A stretch of 64,000 nucleotides of DNA from Tenacibaculum sp. Bg11-29 (lineage in GTDB: Bacteria > Bacteroidota > Bacteroidia > Flavobacteriales > Flavobacteriaceae): positions 558,001-622,000 of the forward strand of contig NZ_PJBB01000003.1 of NCBI RefSeq assembly GCF_002836595.1, given 5' to 3'. The position numbers and the translations under genes are program-made. Shown here one piece after another: positions 1 through 9,659 of this stretch; position 1 is the first letter of the stretch; each line of letters opens with the position of its first letter. The notes beneath the pieces were generated by a model that saw nothing but the letters and a program-made list of their open reading frames with translations, searched no databases and was not told where the DNA came from.

Positions 1-2
1 AT

Positions 3-875
3 AAACTTTATAAATTGGATGAAGATGGTGAATTTCGCTATTATTATATTATAAAGAAAAACTCTAGTTTTAGAGATAGAGATTCTTATTTTGATAATAG
101 ATTTACTTTACTAAATACTGTAGTTTGTGATAGAGATAATGATGGAGTATCTGATGACCAAGACAATTGCCCAAGCACATCCAATTCAAATCAATTAAAT
201 TCGGATAACGACTCTATAGGGAATGTTTGCGATAATTGCCCCAATCAAGCAGGCCCATCATCTAATAATGGATGTCCCATACCACAAGGTAAACCAGATT
301 TTAAAGTTACTGCTATTTCTATAAACGCAGGAGGTGTTACGACAAGTACAAATACATCTAGTTATTTAAATCTAAGAAGTAATCAAAACCATAAATTCTG
401 CGTTACAGTTAAAAATATAGGTAATAATACTGGTAATTTAAACAATGTTTCCTTTGTTTTATCAAATGGAGTAAGTCTTTTAGCTTCAAGTATAATTGCG
501 AACCTTCCAGCTCCATCTGCGGGAACAGTTACCATAGCCCCTAATGAAACAAAAGAGTATTGTGTAGAATTGTATATTTGGGATAATTATCTTGGTTATA
601 GTTTACCTTCCTTTAATTACATTCATACTGATGTTGATTATTACAATAACACTGACGAATCTAATGAAACCAACAACAAAGCACATGCAAGTGTTAGCTA
701 TTCATCTTCTAGAAACCCCATTACTCTAATCATAAATGACACCAATGGTAATTTGGTTAATAAAACAATAATTAACAATAAAGAAGAAGAATTTTTATTA
801 ATAAAAGGGCTAAATAAAGGACTATATTTTATAAATAAAGATGGTAAAAAATCTCAAATTTATAAACTAAATTAA
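3..875 (+). CDS. C-terminal part of a secreted T9SS cargo protein with thrombospondin type 3 repeats (5' end outside window)
   Basis: The reading frame is open from the first bases of the window, so this is the 3' part of a longer gene; the TTG at 15 is internal rather than a start. Near residue 40 there are two calcium-binding thrombospondin type 3-like repeats (DRDNDGVSDDQDNCP, then a second NSDNDSIGNVCDNCP). They are followed by a CARDB-like beta-sandwich of about 130 residues (FCVTVKNIGNNTGNL). The last 55 residues (LIINDTNGNLVNK ... GLYFINKDGKKSQIYKLN) have the layout of a type A T9SS sorting domain, which directs export across the outer membrane and is cleaved off. Repeats plus sorting domain point to a surface or secreted adhesin or enzyme; the catalytic part, if any, lies upstream of the window. 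Confidence 0.8.
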   Translation, partial: KLYKLDEDGEFRYYYIIKKNSSFRDRDSYFDNRFTLLNTVVCDRDNDGVSDDQDNCPSTSNSNQLNSDNDSIGNVCDNCPNQAGPSSNNGCPIPQGKPDFKVTAISINAGGVTTSTNTSSYLNLRSNQNHKFCVTVKNIGNNTGNLNNVSFVLSNGVSLLASSIIANLPAPSAGTVTIAPNETKEYCVELYIWDNYLGYSLPSFNYIHTDVDYYNNTDESNETNNKAHASVSYSSSRNPITLIINDTNGNLVNKTIINNKEEEFLLIKGLNKGLYFINKDGKKSQIYKLN

Positions 876-1196
876 ATAAAAAAAGTTGAATTAAAATTGG
901 CTTTTTATGACTAAAAATATTAAGTTCAATAATAAATTTTATTACTTATAGATGTTTAGGTAATTTTACACCCCAAAACTTAGAATACATCACTTACAAT
1001 ATGGACGCTACTCTTCTACTACCTTTAAATAATTAGTAAACTTACCGTTGTTTAATTTGTGAATTAGACTAGCATTCTTATTATACTTAACAAAACATTC
1101 TATAAAAATAAGAGACTTTAAATACAACATAATTTAAAAAACATATATATTTTTCGTGGATATAAATTATACTCTTTAAATAACATTAAAATCCAT
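876..1196. other. Non-coding AT-rich gap
   Basis: I find no convincing ORF, RNA gene or repeat here. It separates the plus-strand secreted-protein gene from the convergent infB operon. Confidence 0.5.
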
Positions 1197-1197
1197 A

Positions 1198-1228
1198 AAA
1201 AAAGACACCTTAAATAAGGTGTCTTTTT
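1198..1228 (-). terminator. Terminator of the rimP-nusA-infB operon
   Basis: Stem 1204-1211 GACACCTT pairs with 1216-1223 AAGGTGTC, flanked by A and T runs on the two sides, so it can act in both directions. It lies 24 nt after the infB stop and is convergent with the gene ending at 875. Confidence 0.85.
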
Positions 1229-1251
1229 ATGAATTATATAGTTTTTACTCT

Positions 1252-4110
1252 TTATTTAAGCTTTTTCTTAACTGCTATTTCAGTATAAGCTTCAATTACA
1301 TCTCCTTCGGCAATATCATTGTATCCTTTTATTTGAACACCACAATCATATCCTTTTGTTACTTCTTTAACATCATCTTTGAAACGTTTTAATGCAGTTA
1401 ATACGCCATCATGAACAACTATTCCATCTCTAATAATACGGATTTTAGAATCTCTTGTAATCTTACCACTCATTACCATACATCCTGCAATGTTACCAAC
1501 TTTAGAGATTTTATAAACTTCTCTAATTTCAACATTACCAAGAATTTCTTCTTTCATGTCTGGAGACAACATCCCTTCCATTGCATCTTTAAGGTCGTTA
1601 ATAGCGTCGTAGATAATTGAGTAAGTTCTAATATCAACTTCTTCTCTATCTGCTACTACACGAGCATTACCTTGCGGTCGTACGTTAAACCCAACAATAA
1701 TGGCATCAGAAGCAGTTGCTAATAACACATCAGATTCTGTAATTGCTCCAACTCCTTTATGTAAAATATTTACTTGAATTTCTTCAGTAGATAATTTCTG
1801 GAATGAATCTGTTAAGGCTTCTACAGAACCATCTACATCTCCTTTTAAGATAATGTTTAGTTCTTTGAAATCTCCTAACGCAATACGACGTCCAATTTCT
1901 GCTAATGTTAATGTTTTTTGAGTTCTTACAGATTGCTCACGTTGTAATTGAGAACGTTTAGCTGCAATTTGTTTCGCTTCACGCTCATCTTCAAATACAT
2001 TAAACTTATCACCTGCTTGTGGCGCTCCATCTAATCCTAAGATTGATACTGGCGTTGATGGTCCAGCTTCTTTTAAATTATTTCCTTGATCATCAAACAT
2101 TGCTCTTACCTTACCACTGTGCTTACCTGCTAACAAGTAATCTCCAATTTTTAAAGTTCCTGCTTGAACCAAGATTGTAGATACATATCCTCTACCTTTA
2201 TCTAATGATGCTTCAACAACTGCACCAGTAGCATTTTTATTAGGATTTGCTTTTAATTCTAAAATTTCAGCTTCTAATAAAACTTTTTCTAATAATTCAG
2301 GAACTCCTGTTCCTATTTTTGCTGAGATATCTTGAGATTGAATGTTTCCACCCCATTCTTCAATTAACAAATTCATCTGAGATAATTGCGTTTTTACATT
2401 ATCTGGATTTGCATTTGGTTTATCAATCTTGTTGATAGCAAAAATAATTGGTACTCCTGCTGCCTGAGCATGAGAAATAGCCTCTTTTGTTTGTGGCATT
2501 ACATCATCATCTGCTGCTGCTACAATAATTACTAAATCTGTTACTTGAGCTCCACGTGCACGCATTGCTGTAAAGGCTTCGTGACCTGGTGTATCTAAAA
2601 ATGCTATTTGTTGATCTCCAACGTTTACAGAATATGCACCAATATGTTGTGTAATTCCTCCGCTTTCTCCATCAATTACATTTGCTTTTCTAATATAATC
2701 TAATAATGATGTTTTACCATGATCTACGTGACCCATTACCGTAATAATTGGTGCACGTGTTATTAAATCTTCTGGTTTATCAACTACTTCTTCAATAGAT
2801 TCTTCAACTTCAGCTCCAACGAATTCAACTTTATGATTAAATTCTTCTGCAACAATAACTAATGTTTCTGCATCTAAACGCTGATTCATTGTTACCATCA
2901 TTCCAAGCATCATACATGAAGAAATAATATTTGTTACAGGAACATCCATCATTGTAGCAACTTCACTTACAGTAACAAACTCAGTTACTTTTAAGATTTT
3001 GTTATCTAATGCTTGAGCTTCTAATTCAGCTTCTGTATGTTCTCTGTGAGCATCTCTTTTATTTCTACGATATTTTGCTCCTTTACCTCTTTTAGATTTA
3101 CCTTGAAGTCTCTCTAAAGTTTCACGTACTTGTTTTTGTACTTCTGCTTCTGTTGGTTCCTCCTTTTTAACAGGTGTTGCTGATCTTTGACCTGGTCTTC
3201 CTCTTCCTCCTGGACGACCTACTCCGCCACCTCTGTTTGGACCACTTCTTGCTCCACCTCTTGCCGGTGGTCTAGCAGTAGATCCAGGTTTAGCTGTTCC
3301 TGGCTTACTTATTCTTTTACGCTTCTTTTTATCGGCGTCATTCTTCGAGTCAGGTTTCTTCTTCTTAGGTCTTTCAAATTGCTTTAAGTCAATTTTTTGA
3401 CCTGTAATTTTTGGACCATCAAGTTTTTTATACTGAGTTTTAAGTTTCTCTGCATTTTCTGGAGTAATTTCAACTGGTTTTTCAGCTTTTACCTCCTCAA
3501 CTTTTGTATCTACAACCTTTTTAGTTTCTTTTAACTCCACCTTTTTAGGGGCTTCAGTTTTCACTATTGTAGGTTTTTCAACTTTAACAGGTTCTTTCTT
3601 AACCTCTTTCTTTTCTACCTTAACAGTTGGTTCTTCAACTTTTTTGGTTTCTTGAACAGTTACTTCTTTTTTAGGGGCTTCTACCACCACTTTTACCTCT
3701 TCTTTTATAGGTTCTTTCGCAGGCTCTTTTTTCTCTTCAACTGCTTTACCAGTTTTCACATCAATTTTACCTACAGTTTTAAAGGCTAACTTTTTAGCTT
3801 TAGCTTTTAAAACTTCTTGCTTCTTAGCGTCGTCTTCTAATCTCTTCTTTTCCTGCTCTTCTTCAACACGTTGACGATTAGTCTCTTTTTCCTTACGCTT
3901 TTCTTCGCTTACTTCCTTAGAGGCTATCTTCTTAGATTTATCTGTTTGAAACCCATCAAATAATATTTGATATTCTTTATCAGAAATTTTAGTAGTAGGA
4001 CGAGCTTCTATTTCATGACCGTTTTTAGCCAAGTGTTCTACAGCTCTATCTAAAGAAATGTTTAATTCTCTTAATACTTTATTGAGTCTTAATTTGTTGC
4101 CTTCAGCCAT
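1252..4110 (-). CDS. infB: Translation initiation factor IF-2
   Basis: This GTPase delivers initiator fMet-tRNA to the 30S subunit and promotes 50S joining. The 952-residue protein starts with the IF2_N-type fold ([20 protein letters not shown]). A long, highly charged Lys/Glu/Val-rich linker of about 200 residues and an RGG/PGG-rich basic stretch follow, then the G domain with P-loop GHVDHGKTS, switch [10 protein letters not shown] and NKID, and the beta-barrel and C-terminal tRNA-binding domains. The long low-complexity N-terminal region is usual for Bacteroidota. It is the last gene of the rimP-nusA-infB operon, 131 nt downstream of nusA, and is closed by a hairpin terminator. Confidence 0.98.
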   Translation of the reverse strand: MAEGNKLRLNKVLRELNISLDRAVEHLAKNGHEIEARPTTKISDKEYQILFDGFQTDKSKKIASKEVSEEKRKEKETNRQRVEEEQEKKRLEDDAKKQEVLKAKAKKLAFKTVGKIDVKTGKAVEEKKEPAKEPIKEEVKVVVEAPKKEVTVQETKKVEEPTVKVEKKEVKKEPVKVEKPTIVKTEAPKKVELKETKKVVDTKVEEVKAEKPVEITPENAEKLKTQYKKLDGPKITGQKIDLKQFERPKKKKPDSKNDADKKKRKRISKPGTAKPGSTARPPARGGARSGPNRGGGVGRPGGRGRPGQRSATPVKKEEPTEAEVQKQVRETLERLQGKSKRGKGAKYRRNKRDAHREHTEAELEAQALDNKILKVTEFVTVSEVATMMDVPVTNIISSCMMLGMMVTMNQRLDAETLVIVAEEFNHKVEFVGAEVEESIEEVVDKPEDLITRAPIITVMGHVDHGKTSLLDYIRKANVIDGESGGITQHIGAYSVNVGDQQIAFLDTPGHEAFTAMRARGAQVTDLVIIVAAADDDVMPQTKEAISHAQAAGVPIIFAINKIDKPNANPDNVKTQLSQMNLLIEEWGGNIQSQDISAKIGTGVPELLEKVLLEAEILELKANPNKNATGAVVEASLDKGRGYVSTILVQAGTLKIGDYLLAGKHSGKVRAMFDDQGNNLKEAGPSTPVSILGLDGAPQAGDKFNVFEDEREAKQIAAKRSQLQREQSVRTQKTLTLAEIGRRIALGDFKELNIILKGDVDGSVEALTDSFQKLSTEEIQVNILHKGVGAITESDVLLATASDAIIVGFNVRPQGNARVVADREEVDIRTYSIIYDAINDLKDAMEGMLSPDMKEEILGNVEIREVYKISKVGNIAGCMVMSGKITRDSKIRIIRDGIVVHDGVLTALKRFKDDVKEVTKGYDCGVQIKGYNDIAEGDVIEAYTEIAVKKKLK

Positions 4111-4241
4111 AAATTATTTTATACTTTATATTCAAAAAACACACTTTATAGTTTAGTATAGTTATGTTTTTTTTCTTTGTGTATCAGATTTTGTATTGAT
4201 TATCATCAATTTTGCAGGAGACTGACTTCCTTATTCTTTTA

Positions 4242-5498
4242 TTACTCTTCGAATTCTTCTCTTAAAACTCGTTGAACATCTAAAATTGTCTCTTCTTCTA
4301 AATCGGTTCTTTGCACTAACATCGAAACATCTTTTTCAAGAACACTCTTTGCTGTTTCTAAACCTATTTTTTTGAACTCAGCAATTACCCAAGCTTCAAT
4401 TTCATCAGAAAACTCTGTTAACTCAACATCCTCTTCTTCAAGACCTTCACGTTGAACATCAATTTCATATCCTGTTAATTCACTTGCTAATCTAATATTA
4501 ACTCCTGAACGTCCAATTGCCTTTGATACCTCTTCTGGTTTTAATAAAACGCTTACACGTCCTTTCTTTCCATTTTTTTCTTCATCGTAAAGCTTAATAT
4601 CTACCGAAGTAACTTTTGCTGGACTTAATGCTCTTGCTACAAATAACGGTTCGTTTTTTGTAAAATTGATTACATCAATATTTTCGTTTCCTAATTCACG
4701 AACAATACCGTGAATACGAGATCCTTTTACACCAACACAAGCTCCTACTGGATCAATCCTATCATCATAAGAATCTACCGCTACTTTTGCCTTATCTCCT
4801 GGTATTCTTGCAACGCGCTCAATCGTTATTAAGCCATCAAATACTTCAGGAATTTCTTGTTCGAATAATTTCACTAAGAAATCTGGTGACGTTCTTGACA
4901 AAATAATAGCAGGTTTATTACCTCTTAATTCTACTGATTTTATAACCCCACGAACTGAATCTCCTTTTCTAAAAAAATCTGAACGAATTTGCTCACTTTT
5001 AGGTAAAACAATTTCATTTCCTTCATCATCTAACAAAATTACTGCATTATGACGAATATGATGTACTTCTGCACTATAAATACTACCTTCTAATTCTTTA
5101 AATTGTTTAAAGATATTTGTACTATCATGTTCATGAATCTTAGCTATTAAATTTTGGCGCAATGCTAAAATTGCACGTCTCCCTAAATCTATTAACTTTA
5201 CTTCTTCTGATACATCTTCACCGATTTCAAAATCTGGCTCAATTCTTTTTGCTTCAGCAAGTTCTATTTCTTCGTTATCATCTTCAGAAAAACCATCTGC
5301 AACTACAATACGGTTTCTCCAAATCTCTAAATCTCCCTTATCTGGGTTAATAATTATATCAAAGTTTTCATCAGATCCAAACCTACGTTTTAATGCTGCA
5401 CGAAATACTTCTTCTAATATAGCCATTAGAGTTACTCTATCTATACTTTTATTATCTTTAAACTCTGAAAATGACTCAATTAACGCAATATTTTCCAT
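4242..5498 (-). CDS. nusA: Transcription termination/antitermination factor NusA
   Basis: NusA binds RNA polymerase and nascent RNA to modulate pausing, termination and antitermination. The 418-residue protein has the N-terminal RNAP-binding domain (residues 1-130), an S1 domain (about 135-200) and two KH RNA-binding domains with GxxG loops (GACVGVKGSRI and AIGRSGVNIRLA). It ends with a short acidic tail instead of the duplicated acidic repeats of enterobacterial NusA, which fits Bacteroidota. It lies 12 nt after rimP in the same operon. Because NusA acts on hairpin terminators, the leader hairpin upstream of rimP is a possible point of autoregulation. Confidence 0.98.
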   Translation of the reverse strand: MENIALIESFSEFKDNKSIDRVTLMAILEEVFRAALKRRFGSDENFDIIINPDKGDLEIWRNRIVVADGFSEDDNEEIELAEAKRIEPDFEIGEDVSEEVKLIDLGRRAILALRQNLIAKIHEHDSTNIFKQFKELEGSIYSAEVHHIRHNAVILLDDEGNEIVLPKSEQIRSDFFRKGDSVRGVIKSVELRGNKPAIILSRTSPDFLVKLFEQEIPEVFDGLITIERVARIPGDKAKVAVDSYDDRIDPVGACVGVKGSRIHGIVRELGNENIDVINFTKNEPLFVARALSPAKVTSVDIKLYDEEKNGKKGRVSVLLKPEEVSKAIGRSGVNIRLASELTGYEIDVQREGLEEEDVELTEFSDEIEAWVIAEFKKIGLETAKSVLEKDVSMLVQRTDLEEETILDVQRVLREEFEE

Positions 5499-5510
5499 TT
5501 CATTCTCTTA

Positions 5511-5972
5511 TTAAAATATGATCTTCACTTTTGCTTCCTTAATATCTTCATATGGTAAAACTATTGTTTTTTCTACCGTATGCTTTCCTTTACCTATTGG
5601 CTTAGGTTCTCTTGCTTTCCAATACAGAGTAATATTCTCCTCTGCAGCTTCGATTAATGTCCCTTCAAATTCTTCAGTCGCTGTTTTAACTTTTAGAATT
5701 CTTTTAACATTCTTTTTATACTGACGCTTAACCGTAAGCGGATGTGCAATATCTGGTGTCGTTACTTCTAAAGAAAAATCATCTTCTTCTCTATCTAAAT
5801 TATTCTCTATTTTTCTACTAATACGAATACATTCATTTAACGGAACCCCTTGATCACCATCAACAATTACTTTTATCTTACTATTAGCCAAAAACTGCAA
5901 ATCAATTAAATACAATGATTGATTCTCTTGTAAGGCTTCTTCTAATAATTCTTTTACGGTTTCTTGATTCAT
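5511..5972 (-). CDS. rimP: Ribosome maturation factor RimP
   Basis: RimP assists late assembly of the 30S subunit. At 153 residues it has the usual length and two-domain form: an N-terminal alpha/beta domain with the conserved VIVDGDQGVPLNECIRISR stretch, DDFSLEVTTPDIAHPL in the middle (matching the family SLEVSSPG-type motif), and a C-terminal Sm-like barrel (EGTLIEAAEENITL). It is the first gene of the rimP-nusA-infB operon. The ATG sits 8 nt after the U-run of a strong leader hairpin. Confidence 0.97.
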   Translation of the reverse strand: MNQETVKELLEEALQENQSLYLIDLQFLANSKIKVIVDGDQGVPLNECIRISRKIENNLDREEDDFSLEVTTPDIAHPLTVKRQYKKNVKRILKVKTATEEFEGTLIEAAEENITLYWKAREPKPIGKGKHTVEKTIVLPYEDIKEAKVKIIF

Positions 5973-5980
5973 CCTAATGT

Positions 5981-6006
5981 ATAAAAAGAGGGGACTTCCG
6001 TCCCCT
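5981..6006 (-). promoter_or_regulatory. Terminator-like hairpin in the rimP leader (possible attenuator)
   Basis: Read on the minus strand, AGGGGAC pairs with GTCCCCT around a GGAA (GNRA-type) tetraloop and is followed directly by CTTTTTAT. This is a 7-bp GC-rich stem with a U-run, the form of an intrinsic terminator. It lies between a good promoter (6035-6065) and the rimP ATG at 5972, so part of the transcription should stop before rimP-nusA-infB. No other gene on either strand needs a terminator here. Attenuation is my inference; the hairpin is seen directly. Confidence 0.65.
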
Positions 6007-6034
6007 GTATCTATTCTGATTAATAAATTTGCTG

Positions 6035-6065
6035 CAAATATAGTAAGTTATTCATTAACACACAA
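6035..6065 (-). promoter_or_regulatory. Promoter of rimP-nusA-infB
   Basis: On the minus strand a perfect Bacteroidota -7 box TATATTTG (6042-6035, consensus TAnnTTTG) is preceded after 20 nt by TTG (6065-6063). The expected start site near 6029 gives a leader of roughly 57 nt that contains the hairpin. Confidence 0.7.
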
Positions 6066-6138
6066 GTGTCTTTCAGTTTTCTAATTCAGAAAAAAAATCG
6101 TAACTTGAAGCAAGTATTAACCTTTAAATCTTAATATT

Positions 6139-6966
6139 ATGAAAAAAATATTACTCCCTATTGACTTCTCAAAGTATTCTAAATACGCATCAAAGATTGC
6201 TTCTAAAATAGCGCGGAAAACTGATAGTGAAATACACCTAATTCACATGATTGAACTACCTAGTGGATTTTCTGACATGGCATCTGGCGCAAACATTAGC
6301 ATACCTGAAAGCATGTTATATATTAGAAAAATTAAAGACCAAATTATCGAATATAAAAATACCTATTTTCCTAAAATAGACAACGTATATCACGCTATAC
6401 GCTTTCAAAATCCTTACGAAGGCATCAGAGATTATTCTAAAAAAATTGGTGCTGATTTAATTATTATGGGATCTAAAGGACAAACCGCTTTAGATGAAAT
6501 TATAATTGGGTCTAACACCGAAAAAATTGTTAGAAACTCTGAAATACCTGTAATTATTTCTAAAAGAGATAGTGATAATTTTAAATTAAAAAAACTAGTT
6601 TTTGCGTCTACTTTTGAAAATGATGAAGCAAAAGCACTTGAAGGATTTATAGATTTCGCATCTAAATTTAAAAGTAAAATTTACTTATTAAAAATAAACA
6701 CACCTGATAAATTTGAAAACACCAATGATTCTAAAAACAAAATAAATGCTTTCGTTGAAAAATACAATTTAACTAATTACACTATAAAAGTATACAACGA
6801 TAAATCAATACAAAATGGAATATTAAATTTTTCTAACGATAACGATATTGATATTGTTTCATTGGCAACCCACGGTAGAAGTGGTTTATCTCGTTTTTTT
6901 AATGGGAGTGTCTCTTTAGATTTATCAAAAAATGTTTTGAAACCTGTACTTACTTTTAAAGTATAA
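6139..6966 (+). CDS. Universal stress protein, two UspA domains in tandem
   Basis: The 275-residue protein begins MKKILLPIDFSKYSKYA, the first strand and nucleotide-binding Asp of a Usp domain. The first domain (1-145) ends with the classic ATP-binding GSKGQTALDEIIIGSNTEKIVRNSEIPVI (given in parts: GSKGQTALDEI then GSNTEKI). The second domain (about 150-275) repeats the pattern in shorter form, with ATHGRSGLSRFFNGSVS near the end. Double-domain Usp proteins of this size are common in Flavobacteriia and are induced by stress or growth arrest. It is transcribed divergently from rimP and appears to be monocistronic. Confidence 0.9.
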   Translation: MKKILLPIDFSKYSKYASKIASKIARKTDSEIHLIHMIELPSGFSDMASGANISIPESMLYIRKIKDQIIEYKNTYFPKIDNVYHAIRFQNPYEGIRDYSKKIGADLIIMGSKGQTALDEIIIGSNTEKIVRNSEIPVIISKRDSDNFKLKKLVFASTFENDEAKALEGFIDFASKFKSKIYLLKINTPDKFENTNDSKNKINAFVEKYNLTNYTIKVYNDKSIQNGILNFSNDNDIDIVSLATHGRSGLSRFFNGSVSLDLSKNVLKPVLTFKV

Positions 6967-7088
6967 ATTTTAACTATAAATAAAACCACAACATTATATG
7001 TTTTATCCAAAAAATGAAAAGTCCCCCCATTTTTTATTTATAGAACAAAAAACTTAACCTTCCCCTAAACACCAAAAACATTTCCTTA

Positions 7089-8081
7089 TTACCCCCCTCT
7101 ATAAACGGCCAATAACTCCTTCGCTTCTTTTTTAACACTCCAATTTTGAATAATTTCTTCTCTTGCCTCTATTTCAAATTTGGGTGATTCTTCTTTAATC
7201 ATTCCTAAAACCAAACTTTTTAAATTTTCGGTATTTCCTGCTTCAAACAAGTATCCGTTTTTCCCATGAGATATCATTTCAGAATGAACACCTACGTTTT
7301 TTGTTGCAATTACCGTGTTACCGCAAGACATTGCTTCTGCACACACTAAAGAAAAGCCTTCTGTATAAGAAGGTACAATTGAAATTTTTGCTGCTTGATA
7401 ATAAGAAATTATATTCAGTGTTTCATCAATAAAATAAACCTGACTTTCTACTTTATTTTTTTTAACAATTTCCTTTAATTCATCTAAAAAAACAGGCTTA
7501 TCTACTTTACCTACAATAACTATAGCCCAATTCTTACACACCCTTAACTCTTCGCATAGCGACTCAAGCATAATCTTTTGCCCTTTTGCTTTTCGAACTC
7601 TTCCTGCACAAAGAATTATATTTTTTTGTGATACATCTTTTAACTGAACATCTTCACATGGAGCAAACACTTCGGTATTAACCCCATGAGATACTTTTGT
7701 GTTTTTAATACCAAGTTTTTCATGCATCGACTTTGTTAATGTAACAACCTCATCTGAATACCTCAACAAAAACCTTGTTAAACCTGAAGGATCACTCTCT
7801 GCATGTCTCGTTGACACTAACTTAAATTTTGCTCCTAAAAAACGATACCACAATATTTTCATAATTTCATTGTTTCGGTGACAATGAACTACGACTTTCT
7901 TGTTTGAAAAGAGTATTTCTTTTAATCCTGATTTCTTTAACTTATCACCTTCTATACCGTAACCATAAATATATGTGTTACATAATTTCTTCAAGTCTGG
8001 AATCACATTTTCAATACTCCTTGTAACTCCTGTTCTTCTTTTATGAAAATGAGTATGTATAACTATTAGGTCAGTATTCAT
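7089..8081 (-). CDS. Glycosyltransferase family 4 (GT-B fold)
   Basis: It transfers a sugar from a nucleotide-sugar donor, probably in surface polysaccharide or lipopolysaccharide assembly. The 330-residue protein has an N-terminal acceptor half starting MNTDLIVIHTHFHKRRTG and a C-terminal GT4 donor domain from about residue 150 (ILCAGRVRKAKGQK). The E-x7-E signature is in TEGFSLVCAEAMSCG, followed by VIATKNVGVHSEMI and NGYLFEAGN. It has no signal peptide and is likely cytosolic or membrane-peripheral. It starts directly after the stop of the 8082-8945 gene, so the two form an operon. Its sugar specificity cannot be read from the sequence. Confidence 0.88.
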   Translation of the reverse strand: MNTDLIVIHTHFHKRRTGVTRSIENVIPDLKKLCNTYIYGYGIEGDKLKKSGLKEILFSNKKVVVHCHRNNEIMKILWYRFLGAKFKLVSTRHAESDPSGLTRFLLRYSDEVVTLTKSMHEKLGIKNTKVSHGVNTEVFAPCEDVQLKDVSQKNIILCAGRVRKAKGQKIMLESLCEELRVCKNWAIVIVGKVDKPVFLDELKEIVKKNKVESQVYFIDETLNIISYYQAAKISIVPSYTEGFSLVCAEAMSCGNTVIATKNVGVHSEMISHGKNGYLFEAGNTENLKSLVLGMIKEESPKFEIEAREEIIQNWSVKKEAKELLAVYRGG

Positions 8082-8945
8082 TTAAGTAAATCTTCTTTCT
8101 ATAATTTCAAACAACCTAGTTTCGTACGCTTCCGTATCAGACCAATCATAATCTGGTTTTACCATTTTATTAATAAAACTTCTTGCTTCTTTTTCTGTTT
8201 TAAACGTATTTAATTGAGAAATCACTCTATTAAAATCATTCTGATTATTATCAAACAAGTGCTTAACAAAAGCTATTCTATCATTTAAGCCAATTTGTAT
8301 AGTATTCTGTAAACGATCATTTAATGATTTTGAATCTACTTTCTTAAATAAATCCGCCATTACATCTACAGAAATCGTATCCTGTAATTCCTCTTCTAGG
8401 GTTTGTGTTTTTCTCTCTCCTACATCTCCTACATCATTCTTTACATTGCTAGCCTCTTTAAATAATATATCTTCAAGTTCATCAAAAGGCTGTTCTAAAA
8501 TCTCATCTACATTTTTTGTTACTATACTTCCTTCTTCCTTTTTTTCCGTAATGTCTTGTACGCTTACAACTTCCTCTACCTCTACAATTTCTTTAATCGC
8601 TATAATTTCTTCAGCTTCTACAACCTTTTCGTCCACAAGTTCTTCTTCTACAAACTCTTCTTCTTTTAAATAATGAACAACTTTGTTTTCTTTTGCTAAA
8701 GCCACCTCAACCGTAGCTTTCTCTATTCTATTTTCTTCTGCCAACAAAACATCTTCTAATAATGCTGTTTTTGTTTTCGAAGGATTTGGCGTATTATTAA
8801 TGTACTCTTCTACATATGCTAAAACTGAAAGTTTCTCATAAACTTCATAGGCTTTTTGCTTTAACTCAAACACATCATCTTTCTTTTTCATTTTTAAAAT
8901 ACTGTGTGCTAAACTGGTTAAATCTGATGCTAGTTTTTTGTGCAT
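8082..8945 (-). CDS. Conserved hypothetical acidic protein
   Basis: I do not recognise a characterised family. The 287-residue protein has an N-terminal helical segment (residues 1-55, HKKLASDLTSLAHSILKMKK). The middle is very Glu/Val-rich and repetitive (about 65-150, with blocks such as VEEELVDEKVVEAEEI). The C-terminal helical region of about 100 residues is conserved-looking (LNDRIAFVKHLFDNNQNDFNRV ... ending IIERRFT). The middle is probably disordered or coiled. There is no signal peptide. Its stop abuts the glycosyltransferase start, so the two are co-transcribed. Confidence 0.7.
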   Translation of the reverse strand: MHKKLASDLTSLAHSILKMKKKDDVFELKQKAYEVYEKLSVLAYVEEYINNTPNPSKTKTALLEDVLLAEENRIEKATVEVALAKENKVVHYLKEEEFVEEELVDEKVVEAEEIIAIKEIVEVEEVVSVQDITEKKEEGSIVTKNVDEILEQPFDELEDILFKEASNVKNDVGDVGERKTQTLEEELQDTISVDVMADLFKKVDSKSLNDRLQNTIQIGLNDRIAFVKHLFDNNQNDFNRVISQLNTFKTEKEARSFINKMVKPDYDWSDTEAYETRLFEIIERRFT

Positions 8946-9047
8946 AAGTTGTTCTTTGATTTTATTTTTTTCTGTTAAATTTTAATAATTTTGTTGCTTA
9001 CTCGAAAGTAATATAAAAATCAATAATCTAGTGCTTAAAATTACAAA

Positions 9048-9659
9048 ATGTTTCTTGAAAATACAGTAAACCACACAGAACAATTTGGTTGGATCGAAGT
9101 AATATGCGGCTCAATGTTCTCGGGTAAAACCGAAGAGTTAATTCGCAGACTTAAACGTGCACAATTTGCAAAACAACGCGTTGAAATTTTTAAACCAGCA
9201 GTAGATACTCGTTATGATGATGATGAAGTTGTATCTCATAATGCAAATAGAATTAGATCAACACCAGTTCCTTCTTCTTCAAACATTCGCCTACTAGCCA
9301 ACAATGTTGACGTTATAGGTATTGATGAAGCACAATTTTTTGATGAAGGTATTGTTGCTGTTTGTAATGACTTAGCAAACAGAGGTATTCGTGTTATTGT
9401 AGCAGGCTTAGACATGGATTTTAAAGGAAATCCTTTTGGTCCTATGCCAGCATTAATGGCAACTGCTGAATACGTAACAAAAGTGCACGCTGTTTGTACA
9501 CATACTGGAAACTTGGCACATTTTAGCTATAGAAAAGCATTAAATGAGGATTTGGTTTTACTCGGTGAAACCCAAGAGTACGAGCCTTTAAGTAGAGCTG
9601 CGTATTATAAAGCAATGAAAGAACAGAACAAACAAAAAGAAAATTTACCTGATGAATAA
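9048..9659 (+). CDS. tdk: Thymidine kinase (type II)
   Basis: It phosphorylates thymidine with ATP in the salvage pathway. The 203-residue protein has the P-loop [14 protein letters not shown], the magnesium-binding [12 protein letters not shown] stretch, [15 protein letters not shown] and the lasso region. The zinc-binding cysteines of most type II enzymes are mostly missing: only the first is present ([16 protein letters not shown]), and the C-terminal pair is replaced ([10 protein letters not shown]). To my recollection this is shared by flavobacterial homologues, so it is probably not a defect. It overlaps alr by 8 nt, so the two are translationally coupled. Confidence 0.96.
   Translation: MFLENTVNHTEQFGWIEVICGSMFSGKTEELIRRLKRAQFAKQRVEIFKPAVDTRYDDDEVVSHNANRIRSTPVPSSSNIRLLANNVDVIGIDEAQFFDEGIVAVCNDLANRGIRVIVAGLDMDFKGNPFGPMPALMATAEYVTKVHAVCTHTGNLAHFSYRKALNEDLVLLGETQEYEPLSRAAYYKAMKEQNKQKENLPDE

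Noticed and set aside
15..17. TTG as start codon of the first gene
   Set aside because: The frame is open to the window edge, and the protein begins in mid-domain; the gene continues to the left.
2247..5724. Plus-strand ORFs opposite infB, nusA and rimP
   Set aside because: Low-complexity mirror frames of strongly coding minus-strand genes; no independent evidence.
8986..8993. TAATTTTG as tdk promoter
   Set aside because: Matches TAnnTTTG but no TTG at proper distance, and such AT-rich matches are expected by chance.
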